A stretch of DNA of 64,000 bases from an uncultured bacterium (GCA_905214105.1 CAJMKK010000001.1:310001-374000), one strand, 5' to 3'. Positions 18,347 through 27,300 are shown, counted from the first letter of the stretch. Numbers and translations: made by a program. Notes: generated from the letters alone by a model not told the origin.

Positions 18347-19174
18347 GTGAACTTGCGAGAGAACTTCAATGTCTTTCTGGAATCGGGCGATCGGGCGAAG
18401 GGATGCCGGAGTGGCTGCACGATGGCGTTATATATCCCCTTGTTTGTTATGAGCGCGCTTCAAATTGGTGTATCAAACGTTGCAACTGAGCTCGCCTATA
18501 TCAATCCGTCCATTACGCTTATTTGCACTGTGGTCGCGGCCTTTTTAAACCTGCTTCTATCGAATGTGGCTTTTTCATTATTTGCCGTCGACCGGTCCAA
18601 AGAGACGGTGCAACCTGCTCGAACCCCTCCGGTTTATCTCTTGGCCTCGACGGTTCCCCTCCAGATTTCTGGGGCGCTGCTAATTTATTTGGTTCACTTG
18701 ATTTTATCGGCAATTGTAGTCTTTGCCTCGCTTGCGAGCAGCCAGCTCGGGGTGTTGTGCTCGCTTGTGGTGGCAGTAATCGTGACGCTTCTTTCCGCGT
18801 CGTTCGTATTCGTGTTAATTGAAGATGCGGACGTGGAGCAGAGGGGACTACGAGGCATTCGGTTTGCACCACGCTACATCATGCGTTCGGTCACGGTGCT
18901 TCGTTCCTCCTGCAGGGAAATCGCGCGTCCCGCAACGCTGCTGGTGGCATGGAACCTGGTTGCAAGTTGCGCTATCCAGGTTCTTGTTGGATGGGTAGTT
19001 TCGAGTGCGGCGCTGCCGTCGGCACTTTCAGTGACGGCGCTTGTACATGAGGGACTTTATTATGGGGCGTTTGCTTATATGCTGCTTTTGCTAGTTCATT
19101 GTGCGGTTGCGAGTTGGCTCGAAATTGACGTGCTCATGGGGGTGTCCTTGTGCGTATCCGAGCAGGCGCGATAG
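18347..19174 (+). CDS. Integral membrane protein of unknown function
   Basis: A 275-residue protein with about six long hydrophobic segments (for example ALYIPLFVMSALQIGVS, VYLLASTVPLQISGALLIYLVHLIL, GVLCSLVVAVIVTLLSASFVFVLI). It resembles no transporter family I know. The start is uncertain: GTG at 18347 has a poor ribosome binding site, and an internal ATG at MALYIPL would trim 25 residues. It follows the GH4 gene by 90 bases in the same direction and shares its relatively AT-rich codon use, so it may belong to the sugar unit. Confidence 0.65.
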   Translation: MNLRENFNVFLESGDRAKGCRSGCTMALYIPLFVMSALQIGVSNVATELAYINPSITLICTVVAAFLNLLLSNVAFSLFAVDRSKETVQPARTPPVYLLASTVPLQISGALLIYLVHLILSAIVVFASLASSQLGVLCSLVVAVIVTLLSASFVFVLIEDADVEQRGLRGIRFAPRYIMRSVTVLRSSCREIARPATLLVAWNLVASCAIQVLVGWVVSSAALPSALSVTALVHEGLYYGAFAYMLLLLVHCAVASWLEIDVLMGVSLCVSEQAR

Positions 19175-19349
19175 CCCGAAGATGAAGCCGCGTTTTCGAC
19201 ATTGAGTTTCTGCGTACTTTGCTTTCTAAGCAGAATTGGCGCGCCATCTGTTAACGATCGTTTTCCAAGAATTCTTTTGTTGCTCATTTTATAGACTTCT
19301 CATTGCTATAATCGCCCACCGCTCTAGATGATCGGAGAGGTTTTCCTAT

Positions 19350-20546
19350 ATGGCTCAAACAAAGCAAGGTGGTATCGCACTCAGTCAGTGGCTCCCGCTT
19401 ATCGGGCTCGCCTGTTGCGCGTTCGTATTCAACACGTCGGAGTTCATGCCCATTGGCCTTCTGACTGATATTGCCGCGTCGTTCTCGCTCACCGAGGCCC
19501 AGGCCGGCATCATGATCTCGGTCTACGCCTGGGGCGTCATGCTGCTGTCGCTGCCGCTTATGGTGTTTGCTTCGCGCTTTGAGTTCAAGCGGATGCTGCT
19601 GGGCGTGCTTGCCGTGTTCTCGCTGGGCCAGTTCCTGTCCGCCGTGGCGCCGACCTATCCCATTCTGGTCTGCGCACGCCTGGTGGTCGCCTGTGCGCAT
19701 GCCGTGTTCTGGTCGGTCGCCTCGATCATGGCGTCGCGTCTGGTTGATACGCGCCACGGGGCGCTCGCCATCAGCATGATCGCCACGGGCTCGTCCATCG
19801 CGCAGATCTTTGGCTTGCCGATCGGCCGCGCCATCGGGCTGGCCGTGGGCTGGCGCATGACGTTTGCCGCGGTCGGGGCCTTCTCTGCCGCCGCGGTGGT
19901 GTACCAAGCCGCGGTGTTCCCGGCTATGCCGGCGGGCGAGCGCTTTACCGTCAAACAGCTGCCCGAGCTGCTCAAGAACCCGTTCCTGATCGCGCTCTAC
20001 GCGGTCACGGTCTTTATGGCGACCGGCTACTACGCGGGTTACAGCTATATCGAGCCCTTCCTGGCGCAGGTCGCGCACGTCGACGCGGGCGCTATTACCA
20101 TGACGCTGACGGCGTTTGGCTGCTCCGGTCTGCTCGGAAGCTGGCTGTTCGGCCGACTGTTCGATGGCCATCGCTTTCCGTTCTTGGCTATCACACTCTC
20201 CGGCGTGCCTGTGGCTCTGCTGCTCATGGGTCCGGTTGCACCGTCGCTCGTCGCCGTTCTCGCTGTTTGCGCGCTATGGGGCTGCTGCTCCACGGCCTTT
20301 AACGTGGCGTTTCAGGCCGAGCTCATCAAGTACACGCCGGCGGATTCGTCGGCCGTCGCCATGTCGATCTTCTCGGGCCTGTTTAACCTCGGCATCGGCA
20401 CGGGCACCGCGATCGGCGGCGCCGTGGTTTCGGGTCCCGGTATCTCCTGGATTGGCTTCGCGGGCGGGGCGATTACCGTCGTGGGCGTCATCCTCGCCAT
20501 CACCGTGCTGTTCCCGGCCATACGCCGCGCAAAGCCCGTCGCCTAA
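19350..20546 (+). CDS. MFS transporter, sugar-efflux/drug DHA1 type
   Basis: A 398-residue major facilitator with about 12 transmembrane helices. The pattern FNTSEFMPIGLLTDIAASFSLTEAQAGIMISVYAWGVMLLSLP is typical of the DHA1 branch that includes SotB/YdeA-like sugar exporters, and motif A-like basic residues follow (FASRFEFKRMLL). GGAGAGG precedes the ATG. The gene stands alone; a GTTGCGG palindrome directly behind it may end its transcript. The substrate is not evident. Its codons are more GC-rich than those of the preceding sugar cluster. Confidence 0.85.
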   Translation: MAQTKQGGIALSQWLPLIGLACCAFVFNTSEFMPIGLLTDIAASFSLTEAQAGIMISVYAWGVMLLSLPLMVFASRFEFKRMLLGVLAVFSLGQFLSAVAPTYPILVCARLVVACAHAVFWSVASIMASRLVDTRHGALAISMIATGSSIAQIFGLPIGRAIGLAVGWRMTFAAVGAFSAAAVVYQAAVFPAMPAGERFTVKQLPELLKNPFLIALYAVTVFMATGYYAGYSYIEPFLAQVAHVDAGAITMTLTAFGCSGLLGSWLFGRLFDGHRFPFLAITLSGVPVALLLMGPVAPSLVAVLAVCALWGCCSTAFNVAFQAELIKYTPADSSAVAMSIFSGLFNLGIGTGTAIGGAVVSGPGISWIGFAGGAITVVGVILAITVLFPAIRRAKPVA

Positions 20547-20561
20547 TCACGTCCCCTCATC

Positions 20562-20628
20562 AGTTGCGGTGGAATAGAGACTGTTTGCCCGGTTTATTGG
20601 TCTCAACAGTCCCTATTTCACCGCAACT
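20562..20628. repeat. GTTGCGG palindromic repeat, copy B
   Basis: Arms AGTTGCGGTGGAATAG... (20562-20585) and its near-complement (20605-20628) pair at 22 of 24 positions around a 19-base loop. It is homologous to copy A at 10804-10868 in the outer half. On the plus strand it is followed by TATTTT, so here it may also act as terminator of the MFS gene. Confidence 0.8.
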
Positions 20629-20699
20629 TATTTTGGGGGAGGGGATGCACGGCAGGCATACAATGGATGGCGTTGTGTTGAGCTTACCGGGAGGCTGCT

Positions 20700-22076
20700 A
20701 TGTGGGCATACGAGACGACGTTCTATCAGGTCTATCCGCTGGGCTTTTGCGGAGCTCCGCGCGAAAACGCCGCGCCCGTTGCCGAGGATGAACTCGCCCA
20801 GGCTGCCAACGCCGCGCCTAACCCCGATGCTCCCATTATGAAAATCGCCCAATGGGCAGACTACCTGCAGAAACTCGGCGTTGGCGCCGTGCTCATCAAC
20901 CCGCCGCTCGAGTCCGATAGCCACGGCTACGATACACGCAGCCTGCGCCATATCGACCGTCGCCTGGGTGGGGACGCCGATTTTGCCGCCGTGTGCGAGA
21001 CGCTGCATGCCCATGGCATCCGCGTGGTGCTCGATGCCGTCTTTAACCACGTTGGCCGCGGTTTTTGGGCCTTCCGCGACGTGCAGGAGCGCAAGTGGGA
21101 CTCGCCCTACAAGGACTGGTTCCACATCAGCTTTGACGGCGACTCGTGCTACGGCGACGGCTTTTGGTACGAGGGCTGGGAAGGCCATTTTGAGCTTGTG
21201 AAGCTCAACCTGCAAAACCCCGCCGTGGTCGATTACCTGCTTGAGTCCGTGCGTTGCTGGGCAGAGGTCTTTGGCATCGACGGCCTGCGCCTGGATGTTG
21301 CCTATATGCTCGATCGCGACTTCATGCGCCGCCTGCACGCCTTTACCCGTGAGCTCAAGCCCGATTTTGTGCTGATCGGCGAGACGCTCCACGGCGACTA
21401 CAACCAGATCGTCAACGACGAGATGCTCGACTCCTGCACCAACTATGAGTGCTACAAGGGTCTGTACTCCAGCTTTAACTCGGTCAACATGTTCGAGATT
21501 GCCCACTCGCTGCATCGCCAGTTTGGCGGTGACCCGTGGTGCATTTATCGCGGCAAGCATCTGCTGTCGTTTGTCGACAACCACGACGTGCCGCGCCTGG
21601 CAAGCATCCTCACCGACAAGTCCTGCCTGCGCCCCGCCTACGGCATGCTGTTTGGCATGCCGGGCATCCCATGCGTCTACTATGGCAGCGAGTGGGGGAT
21701 TGCCGGCGAAAAGGGCGGCCCCGATGGTGACTGGGCGCTGCGCCCTGCGCTCGATGAGCCTGCGCCCAACGAGCTGACGGCGTTCGTCACGCAGCTCACG
21801 CACCTTCGCTCGGCCGACGACGCGGCGGCCCGTGCTCTCAACTACGGTGCCTATCGCAACGTGGTGATCCAGAACAAGCAGCTGCTGTTCGAGCGCGCCT
21901 GCGACGGCGCGACGGTACTCGTGGCGGTGAACGCCGTGGGCGAGCCTTACACCTTTGGCGCTGGCGAGCTCAACGGGTCCTTTGTTGACCTGCTTGCCGA
22001 CGGCGCGCCCACGGTTGAGCTGACGGGTACTCTTGAGCTTGCGCCCTACGAGGTGCGCTATCTGTCGAGGGCCTAG
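20700..22076 (+). CDS. GH13 alpha-amylase-family glucosidase
   Basis: A 458-residue cytoplasmic (no signal peptide) enzyme that hydrolyses alpha-glucans or maltodextrins. The four GH13 regions are present: DAVFNH (112-117), GLRLDVAY with nucleophile D199, IGETLHGD with acid/base E228, and FVDNHD with D296. The length fits the small single-(beta/alpha)8-barrel branch with a short C-terminal beta domain. GGGAGG precedes the ATG. The next gene starts 3 bases after the stop, so they are probably cotranscribed, although the functions look unrelated. Precise specificity cannot be read. Confidence 0.88.
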   Translation: MWAYETTFYQVYPLGFCGAPRENAAPVAEDELAQAANAAPNPDAPIMKIAQWADYLQKLGVGAVLINPPLESDSHGYDTRSLRHIDRRLGGDADFAAVCETLHAHGIRVVLDAVFNHVGRGFWAFRDVQERKWDSPYKDWFHISFDGDSCYGDGFWYEGWEGHFELVKLNLQNPAVVDYLLESVRCWAEVFGIDGLRLDVAYMLDRDFMRRLHAFTRELKPDFVLIGETLHGDYNQIVNDEMLDSCTNYECYKGLYSSFNSVNMFEIAHSLHRQFGGDPWCIYRGKHLLSFVDNHDVPRLASILTDKSCLRPAYGMLFGMPGIPCVYYGSEWGIAGEKGGPDGDWALRPALDEPAPNELTAFVTQLTHLRSADDAAARALNYGAYRNVVIQNKQLLFERACDGATVLVAVNAVGEPYTFGAGELNGSFVDLLADGAPTVELTGTLELAPYEVRYLSRA

Positions 22077-22079
22077 GTC

Positions 22080-22643
22080 ATGGCAACGCCTGACGAGGGC
22101 TATCAACATATTGAGCACGGGTTTGAACCCGTGTTCGACCAGCACTCGCGCGTTTTGGTGCTGGGGTCGTTTCCCTCGGTGCTTTCGCGCGCCAATGCCT
22201 TTTATTACGGCAACCCTCAGAATCGCTTTTGGCGCGTGATGGCCGCGTGCCTCGGTGTGCCCGTGCCACCCAACGAGGGCGACCCTCTGGTGGGCGGCGA
22301 GCCCGCGACGCTCGACGCCTCGATTGCCGCCAAGCGGGCTATGTTGCTCAACGGCGGTGTGGCCCTGTGGGACGTGATTGAGAGCTGTGACATTAAGGGC
22401 TCGAGTGACGCGAGCATTCGCAACGTTGTGCCGGCACATATCGAGCGCATTACCGGCGCAGCTCCCATTGAGCAGGTGATATGCAACGGTGGTACAGCTG
22501 GCCGGCTCTACAAGCGCTATCTACAAGAACGCACCGGGCTGCCCGCCATCGTACTGCCCTCGACAAGCCCCGCCAATGCCGCCTGGCGCCTAGAACGTCT
22601 TGTTGAGCGTTGGCGCGAAGCCGTTGGCTGGGCGGCGCTGTAA
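22080..22643 (+). CDS. Hypoxanthine/uracil-DNA glycosylase family protein
   Basis: A 187-residue protein of the UDG superfamily, most like the family 6 hypoxanthine-DNA glycosylases that remove deaminated adenine from DNA. Motif 1 is LVLGSFPSVLSRANAFYYGNPQNRFW and motif 2 is the C-terminal VLPSTSPANAAW. It starts 3 bases after the GH13 stop and has no clear own ribosome binding site, which implies coupled translation. Confidence 0.83.
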   Translation: MATPDEGYQHIEHGFEPVFDQHSRVLVLGSFPSVLSRANAFYYGNPQNRFWRVMAACLGVPVPPNEGDPLVGGEPATLDASIAAKRAMLLNGGVALWDVIESCDIKGSSDASIRNVVPAHIERITGAAPIEQVICNGGTAGRLYKRYLQERTGLPAIVLPSTSPANAAWRLERLVERWREAVGWAAL

Positions 22644-22644
22644 T

Positions 22645-23304
22645 TTAGATATCTGATTGGGCGCGGGTGCCGAGGCGTTTCATGATGGCATGCCAGATCG
22701 GTGCGGGCAGTGCAGGCTTGACGCGCACCATGCCGTCGGCATCGACGCTACCGGCATTGCCACCGCCAAGCAACTGCGCATGTTCAATGGAGCAGCCCAT
22801 GCGCACAGCGCCCACAAGCTTATCCATCGCTTCCGAAAAAGGCCGGCGCAAGAGGCCCATGCGCGGGGAGCGACGAAGCGCCGCAATGCCGCTGCCGGCG
22901 CAGATGACAACGCCGCCACACCACAATTGGCCCTGGCGCTCGCATGCCTTGTGCAGGCGAACGGCGGCCCCGCGCGCCTGCTCAGCGCCCTCTTGTGCGG
23001 CTTGAATCATGGCATAGACACGCGTTCCCGTACCGCCAAGGCGATCGAGTATCTGCTCGACGGCGGTCATTGCCTCATCGTCAAATGCATCATCAACGGC
23101 GAGCACTATGCCATCGACTGCACCGACGTCATTTGTCTTCAAGTCAACCGGGTGGGGGAGTGCGGTGCCGGAAAGCCGGGCATAGGCCGCGATGGCATCC
23201 TGCAGGTCCCAAAGCAAAAACTCAAGATCGGTGCTCTCGGGAATACTGATATACGCAACGGTTTGCAACGTTTTTGGTACATCGCCGCGTGCGGTCGTCT
23301 CCAT
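22645..23304 (-). CDS. Protein of unknown function
   Basis: A 219-residue cytoplasmic protein that I cannot assign. It begins METTARGDVPKTLQTVAYISIPESTDLEFLLWDL; a glycine-rich core (LWCGGVVICAGSGI) and a basic helix (SPRMGLLRRPFSEAMDKLVGAVRMG) stand out. The core weakly recalls flavodoxin-like NAD(P)H-dependent reductases, a guess only. GGAGGCGGC precedes the ATG. It converges on the DNA glycosylase gene with one base between the stops, and is divergent from the aminotransferase. Confidence 0.65.
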   Translation of the reverse strand: METTARGDVPKTLQTVAYISIPESTDLEFLLWDLQDAIAAYARLSGTALPHPVDLKTNDVGAVDGIVLAVDDAFDDEAMTAVEQILDRLGGTGTRVYAMIQAAQEGAEQARGAAVRLHKACERQGQLWCGGVVICAGSGIAALRRSPRMGLLRRPFSEAMDKLVGAVRMGCSIEHAQLLGGGNAGSVDADGMVRVKPALPAPIWHAIMKRLGTRAQSDI

Positions 23305-23397
23305 GCCGCCTCCTTTCCGGTTCGTTTCCGTTTAGGTTACACCGTCTGGCGGCGCGCGGGCGCGCTATCCTAGTGCAACCCTTACGAAAGGAACGCC

Positions 23398-24534
23398 ATG
23401 CGCCTGCCCATGAATACCTCGCTTGCCACGCTCAAGCCCTCCGGTATCCGCCGAATCAACGCGCTCGCCGCTCAGCATCCGGGATGCATCGCGCTTGCGC
23501 TCGGCGAGCCTGATTTTCCCACGCCCGATGTGATTAGCGCCGAGGTGACCGCCGCACTGGGCCGCGGTGACACGCACTATCCGCCCAACAACGGTCGCCC
23601 TGTCCTGCGCGAGGCACTGTCTGCCTACATGGGGGACGCGGGCCTTACGTTTTCGGCCGACGAGGTCATCCTGACCGACGGCGCGACCGAGGCCCTGTCG
23701 GCAACATTCATGGCCATGCTCAACCCCGGCGACGAGGTCATTATCCCCACGCCGGCCTTTGGCCTGTACGAGAGCATCGTCGTAGCCAATCACGCCAAAG
23801 CGGTCTTTTTGGATACGGAGCCTGCGCAATTTCAGATTGACGAGGATGCGCTTCGCGCCTGTGTGACCCCGGCGACCAAGGCCATCGTCATCTGCACGCC
23901 CAACAATCCCACGGGTTGCATTCTCAACGCGGCATCGCTCGACGCCGTGGCGCGCGTAGCGGAGCAGGCGGGCATCTACGTGGTCTGCGACGACGTATAC
24001 AACCGCCTCGTCTATGTGGACGGCTACGAGCGCTTTGCCCAACGCCACCCGGAGCTACGCGAGCAGACGGTCGTCATCGAGAGCTTCTCCAAGCCATGGG
24101 CCATGACCGGCTGGCGCTTGGGTTGGCTCGCAGCGGCAGCCCCCGTCATCGCCGAGATTGCCAAGGCTCACCAATACTTAGTATCGAGTGCCGTCTCATT
24201 CGAAATGGACGCCGCAGTCCGAGCCCTCACCGTCGACCCAACCCCCATGCTCAAAGTCTACCGAGCCCGCCGCAAACGCGTGCTCGCAGCCTTAAACGCT
24301 ATGGGCCTCGATGCAGTAGAGCCCGCAGGAGCCTTCTACACTTTCCCGAGCATCAAGCAATTCGGTCTAACAAGCGAAGCCTTCTGCATCAAAGCCATCA
24401 AAGAGGCAAACGTAGCCCTAGTCCCGGGCGACTGCTTCGGCACCGAAGGTCACATCCGCCTAAGCTACTGCGTCTCCGACCAAGATTTGGACGAAGGCCT
24501 CCGACGCCTGTCCACCTTCGTTTCAACCCTGTAG
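23398..24534 (+). CDS. Class I/II pyridoxal-phosphate aminotransferase
   Basis: A 378-residue aminotransferase of the aspartate/aromatic group. Recognisable parts are the N-terminal ALGEPDFPTPD, the cofactor-binding DGATEAL, the CTPNNPTG loop, the Asp/Tyr pair in VVCDDVYNRLVY, the Schiff-base lysine in ESFSKPWAMTGWRLGW, and the carboxylate-binding arginine in HIRLSYC. GAAAGGAACGCC precedes the ATG. From about base 24165 codon use changes sharply to A- and C-ending codons (see findings). The amino donor is unknown. Confidence 0.88.
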   Translation: MRLPMNTSLATLKPSGIRRINALAAQHPGCIALALGEPDFPTPDVISAEVTAALGRGDTHYPPNNGRPVLREALSAYMGDAGLTFSADEVILTDGATEALSATFMAMLNPGDEVIIPTPAFGLYESIVVANHAKAVFLDTEPAQFQIDEDALRACVTPATKAIVICTPNNPTGCILNAASLDAVARVAEQAGIYVVCDDVYNRLVYVDGYERFAQRHPELREQTVVIESFSKPWAMTGWRLGWLAAAAPVIAEIAKAHQYLVSSAVSFEMDAAVRALTVDPTPMLKVYRARRKRVLAALNAMGLDAVEPAGAFYTFPSIKQFGLTSEAFCIKAIKEANVALVPGDCFGTEGHIRLSYCVSDQDLDEGLRRLSTFVSTL

Positions 24535-24594
24535 CCCAACGGGACCCAACCCATCAGCCCACCGACCCAAGCATTATGCGCGGGGCGCGCCGGC

Positions 24595-24796
24595 CAACGG
24601 ACACGAGGATTCGCAGCAAAGGCAACGTAGCTCCGGCCGGGAGGGGCAGGGCGAGTTTTCCGTAGATTCCGCACGAGCCGAAGGCCACTTAATGTGGCCT
24701 TCGTGCGAGCCCAGGACTTGACCGAGCGGAAAACTCGCCCTGCCCCTCCCGGCCGGAGCGTATGCAGGGTTTGTGTACGAATCCTCGCGCCCGTTG
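24595..24796. repeat. Long palindromic element E1 (diverged copy)
   Basis: The perfect 32-base arms lie at 24631-24662 and 24727-24758, enclosing a 64-base core. The core carries the same ordered motifs as E2 and E3: TTCCGCACG (24667), an inner stem closed by CACTTAATGTG (24686) and CAGGACT (24712). Beyond the perfect arms, a second pair of 19-base arms (24595-24613 and 24778-24796) pairs at 17 of 19. The outer right arm reaches the -35 box of the rplJ promoter. Noncoding. Confidence 0.85.
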
Positions 24797-24822
24797 ACCG
24801 ACGCCGGGGTCCCCGCCATAAT
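24794..24822 (+). promoter_or_regulatory. Promoter of rplJ-rplL
   Basis: TTGACC (24794-24799) and CATAAT (24817-24822) are 17 bases apart, just upstream of the L10 leader. The -35 overlaps the end of element E1. Confidence 0.7.
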
Positions 24823-24846
24823 ACTTTCGGTTCACGCACGAATCCG

Positions 24847-24917
24847 CTGCCAGAGACAGCCGGCGCAAACGGGCTTTGCCCGCGAGCTTAATGGGATATC
24901 CCGCCAGCCGAGGTGGT
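24847..24917 (+). ncRNA. L10 ribosomal-protein leader
   Basis: The leader between promoter and rplJ contains the conserved parts of the L10 leader: AGAGACAGCCGGCG, a hairpin CGGGCTTTGCCCG, TTAATGGGATATCCC and CCGAGGTGG. In known cases L10 or the L10-L12 complex binds this kink-turn-type RNA to repress its own operon. It is followed directly by an attenuator hairpin. Confidence 0.75.
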
Positions 24918-24936
24918 CGAGTAGATATGTCTTCTC

Positions 24937-24973
24937 GCCCCCGTCGCTCATGCAGCGCGGGGGCTTTCTTTTT
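24937..24973 (+). terminator. Attenuator in the rplJ leader
   Basis: CCCCCG (24938-24943) pairs with CGGGGG (24958-24963), extended by inner pairs, and is followed by CTTTCTTTTT. Its place between L10 leader and rplJ fits transcription attenuation. Confidence 0.8.
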
Positions 24974-25038
24974 GGACATGCCCCCGTCACGTCCTTGTGG
25001 CGGACCGTGCCCGGAAAGAATTCGAGGAGGTGTAATTC

Positions 25039-25560
25039 ATGCCCCAGCAGTACAAAATCGACAAGGTTGCAGAGATCGAGTCCCGTATCGCCGAGAACGC
25101 CGGTCTGTTCGTCGTCAACTACAACGGTCTGACGGTTAAGCAGGCTCAGGAGCTGCGTCATCAGCTTCGCGAGTGCGGCGCCGAGATGAAGGTCTACAAG
25201 AACAACCTGGTCAAGATCGCTCTCAAGAACCAGGAGCAGCCCGAGCTCGACGAGATCCTCGCCGGCCCCGTCGCTTATGTGTTCTACGAGACCGAGCCGG
25301 TCGAGGCCGCTAAGGCCCTTAAGGACTTCTCTGCTAAGTCCAAGGGCGTCCTTGAGATCAAGGGCGGTATCTCCGACGGCAAGGCCGTTTCCGCTGATGA
25401 TGTTAAGGCTATCGCCGAGCTGCCCACCAAGGATCAGCTTCTCGGCCAGATCGCCGGTCTCATCTCCGGTTTCGCTCGCGACATCGCTGTCTGCGTCAAC
25501 GGCGTTTCCTCTGGTCTCGCTCGTTCGATCCAGCAGGTCTCCGAGCAGAAGGCAGCCTAG
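25039..25560 (+). CDS. rplJ: 50S ribosomal protein L10
   Basis: Base of the ribosomal L7/L12 stalk; 173 residues. The N-terminal rRNA-binding part (KVAEIESRIAENAGLFVVNYNGLTVKQAQELRHQLRECGAEMKVYKNNLVKIAL) is typical; the C-terminal helix (RDIAVCVNGVSSGLARSIQQVSEQKAA) binds L12 dimers. GAGGAGGTG precedes the ATG. It forms an operon with rplL under the L10 leader. Confidence 0.97.
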   Translation: MPQQYKIDKVAEIESRIAENAGLFVVNYNGLTVKQAQELRHQLRECGAEMKVYKNNLVKIALKNQEQPELDEILAGPVAYVFYETEPVEAAKALKDFSAKSKGVLEIKGGISDGKAVSADDVKAIAELPTKDQLLGQIAGLISGFARDIAVCVNGVSSGLARSIQQVSEQKAA

Positions 25561-25662
25561 TTGCTGTTTTCACCCGCGGCGGCAACGCCGCACCCCTGGC
25601 GCATTCGCGCCGTGTTTTAACTGATCTCCGTGCATCCGCACGGAAACCGAAAGGACTTAGAA

Positions 25663-26040
25663 ATGGCTAAGCTTACCACCGATGAGATCATCGATGCTCT
25701 TAAGGAAATGACCCTTCTCGAGGCTTCCGAGCTCGTCAAGGCTATCGAGGACACCTTCGGCGTTTCCGCCGCTGCTCCTGCCGCTGTTGTCGCCGCTCCC
25801 GCTGCTGGCGCTGCTGAGGCTGAGGAGAAGACCGAGTTTGACGTCGTGCTCGAGGGCTTCGGCGACAACAAGATCCAGGTCATCAAGGCCGTTCGTGAGC
25901 TCACCAACCTTGGCCTGAAGGAGGCCAAGGAGGTCGTCGAGGGCGCTCCCAAGGCTGTTCTCGAGGGTGCCAAGAAGGAGGACGCCGAGGCTGCCAAGGA
26001 GAAGCTCGAGGCTGCTGGCGCTGCTGTCACCCTCAAGTAA
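25663..26040 (+). CDS. rplL: 50S ribosomal protein L7/L12
   Basis: Stalk protein that recruits translation GTPases; 125 residues. The N-terminal dimerisation helix ([29 protein letters not shown]), the alanine-rich hinge ([20 protein letters not shown]) and the C-terminal domain ([38 protein letters not shown]) are all standard. The ATG at 25663 follows GAAAGGAC. The 102 bases after rplJ contain no clear terminator, so both are cotranscribed. Confidence 0.97.
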   Translation: MAKLTTDEIIDALKEMTLLEASELVKAIEDTFGVSAAAPAAVVAAPAAGAAEAEEKTEFDVVLEGFGDNKIQVIKAVRELTNLGLKEAKEVVEGAPKAVLEGAKKEDAEAAKEKLEAAGAAVTLK

Positions 26041-26068
26041 TCAGGCTTTCTCGCCAGATTTCTTTGCA

Positions 26069-26104
26069 GACGGGACTCGCTATGCGAGCCCCGTCTTTTT
26101 TGTT
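26069..26104 (+). terminator. Terminator after rplL
   Basis: GACGGG...CCCGTC stem with an inner CTCGC/GCGAG stem, followed by TTTTTTG. The remaining 240 bases to galU hold a TTGACC hexamer (26213) and a GATAC-TTCG-GTATC hairpin (26270-26283) but no gene. Confidence 0.88.
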
Positions 26105-26344
26105 TTGGCCCCTCATTCCCATTGCTTGGCATGCAGAACATCGCTGTCTTCGCCGTGCCAATCCCGTTACCGCTGGGGCGTAAAATTGCAGCATTCGAGC
26201 AATAATTTGCGTTGACCTGCTGAAGAATTGCGTTTGCCTTACGGCGACGTATGTCTTCGGCGGTAAGATACTTCGGTATCGCAATTTGGTCTGCGGCCGC
26301 CGTGCCGCACGCATAGGGCGCATTCTGCGCCTGCGAAAGGATCC

Positions 26345-27262
26345 TTGAATAACATGAAGGCAATCATCCCCGCCGCCGGTCTTGGCACGCGTTTTCTGCC
26401 TGGCACTAAGTGCACGCCCAAAGAGATGTTGCCGGTGCTCGACAAGCCGGTCATTCAGTATGTCGTTGAGGAGGCACTCGACCCCGAGGAGGTCGACGAC
26501 GCCATCATCGTTACCTCTCCCGGTAAGCCTGAGCTGCTGAGCTACTTCCAGCCCGATCGCTCGCTCGAGAACCTGCTGCGCGAGCGCGGCAAGAACGCCT
26601 ATGCCGATGCCGTTGCCCACGCTGGCGGTATGCCGGTCGACTTCCGTTATCAGTACGAGCCCAAGGGCCTCGGCCATGCTATCCGCTCTGCTGCCGACGC
26701 CGTGGCAGGGGAGAACTTCCTGGTTCTTCTGGGCGACTACGTTGTGCCTAACCGCGACATCTGCGACAAGATGCTCGCCGTTTCCAAGGAGCACGGTGGC
26801 GCTTCGGTTATCGCCGTCGCTGCTTGCTCGCCCGAGGAAGTCAGCCGCTACGGCGTTATCGCCGGCGAGCGCGTCGGTTCGCTCGAGGGCGCCGAGGGCG
26901 CTGCCGATGCCGAGCCGGGCGCTGTCTGGCGCATCGGCGGTCTGGTCGAGAAGCCTGCTCCCGAGGCGGCTCCGTCCAACCTGTACATCGTCGGTCGCTA
27001 CCTGCTGAGCCCGCTGGTCATGGACCTGCTGGCCGATCAGCAGGCCGGTAAGGGCGGCGAGATTCAGCTGACCGACGCCATGGCACGTTCGCTCGATCGC
27101 GAGGCCATGTACGCTGTCGTCATCGATCCGCTGTCGGGCTACGATACCGGTACCCCGTCTGGCTGGATGGCCACCAACGCCCTCATGGCTGCAAACGATC
27201 CTCGCTTTGCAGACGCCTTCTGGGATGCCATCGACGAGCGCGGCGGTTTGATGCGCAAGTGA
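26345..27262 (+). CDS. galU: UTP-glucose-1-phosphate uridylyltransferase
   Basis: Makes UDP-glucose for cell-envelope sugars; 305 residues. The nucleotide-binding signature is AAGLGTRFLPGTKCTPKEMLP, followed by the GalU-typical KPVIQYVVEEAL and YQYEPKGLGHAI. AAAGGA is well spaced for a TTG start at 26345; an ATG three codons later (26354) is the alternative and gives the more usual N-terminus MKAIIPAAG. Monocistronic, ended by a bidirectional terminator. Confidence 0.93.
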   Translation: MNNMKAIIPAAGLGTRFLPGTKCTPKEMLPVLDKPVIQYVVEEALDPEEVDDAIIVTSPGKPELLSYFQPDRSLENLLRERGKNAYADAVAHAGGMPVDFRYQYEPKGLGHAIRSAADAVAGENFLVLLGDYVVPNRDICDKMLAVSKEHGGASVIAVAACSPEEVSRYGVIAGERVGSLEGAEGAADAEPGAVWRIGGLVEKPAPEAAPSNLYIVGRYLLSPLVMDLLADQQAGKGGEIQLTDAMARSLDREAMYAVVIDPLSGYDTGTPSGWMATNALMAANDPRFADAFWDAIDERGGLMRK

Positions 27263-27300
27263 GGCAACGCTTGGGATAGGCCTGTTCAAATAGCTAAGAT

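Noticed and set aside
24631..24758. E1, E2 and E3 as simple transcription terminators
   Set aside because: No U-run follows either arm on either strand. rpoBC already has a separate strong terminator before E2, and the conserved core is not explained by termination.
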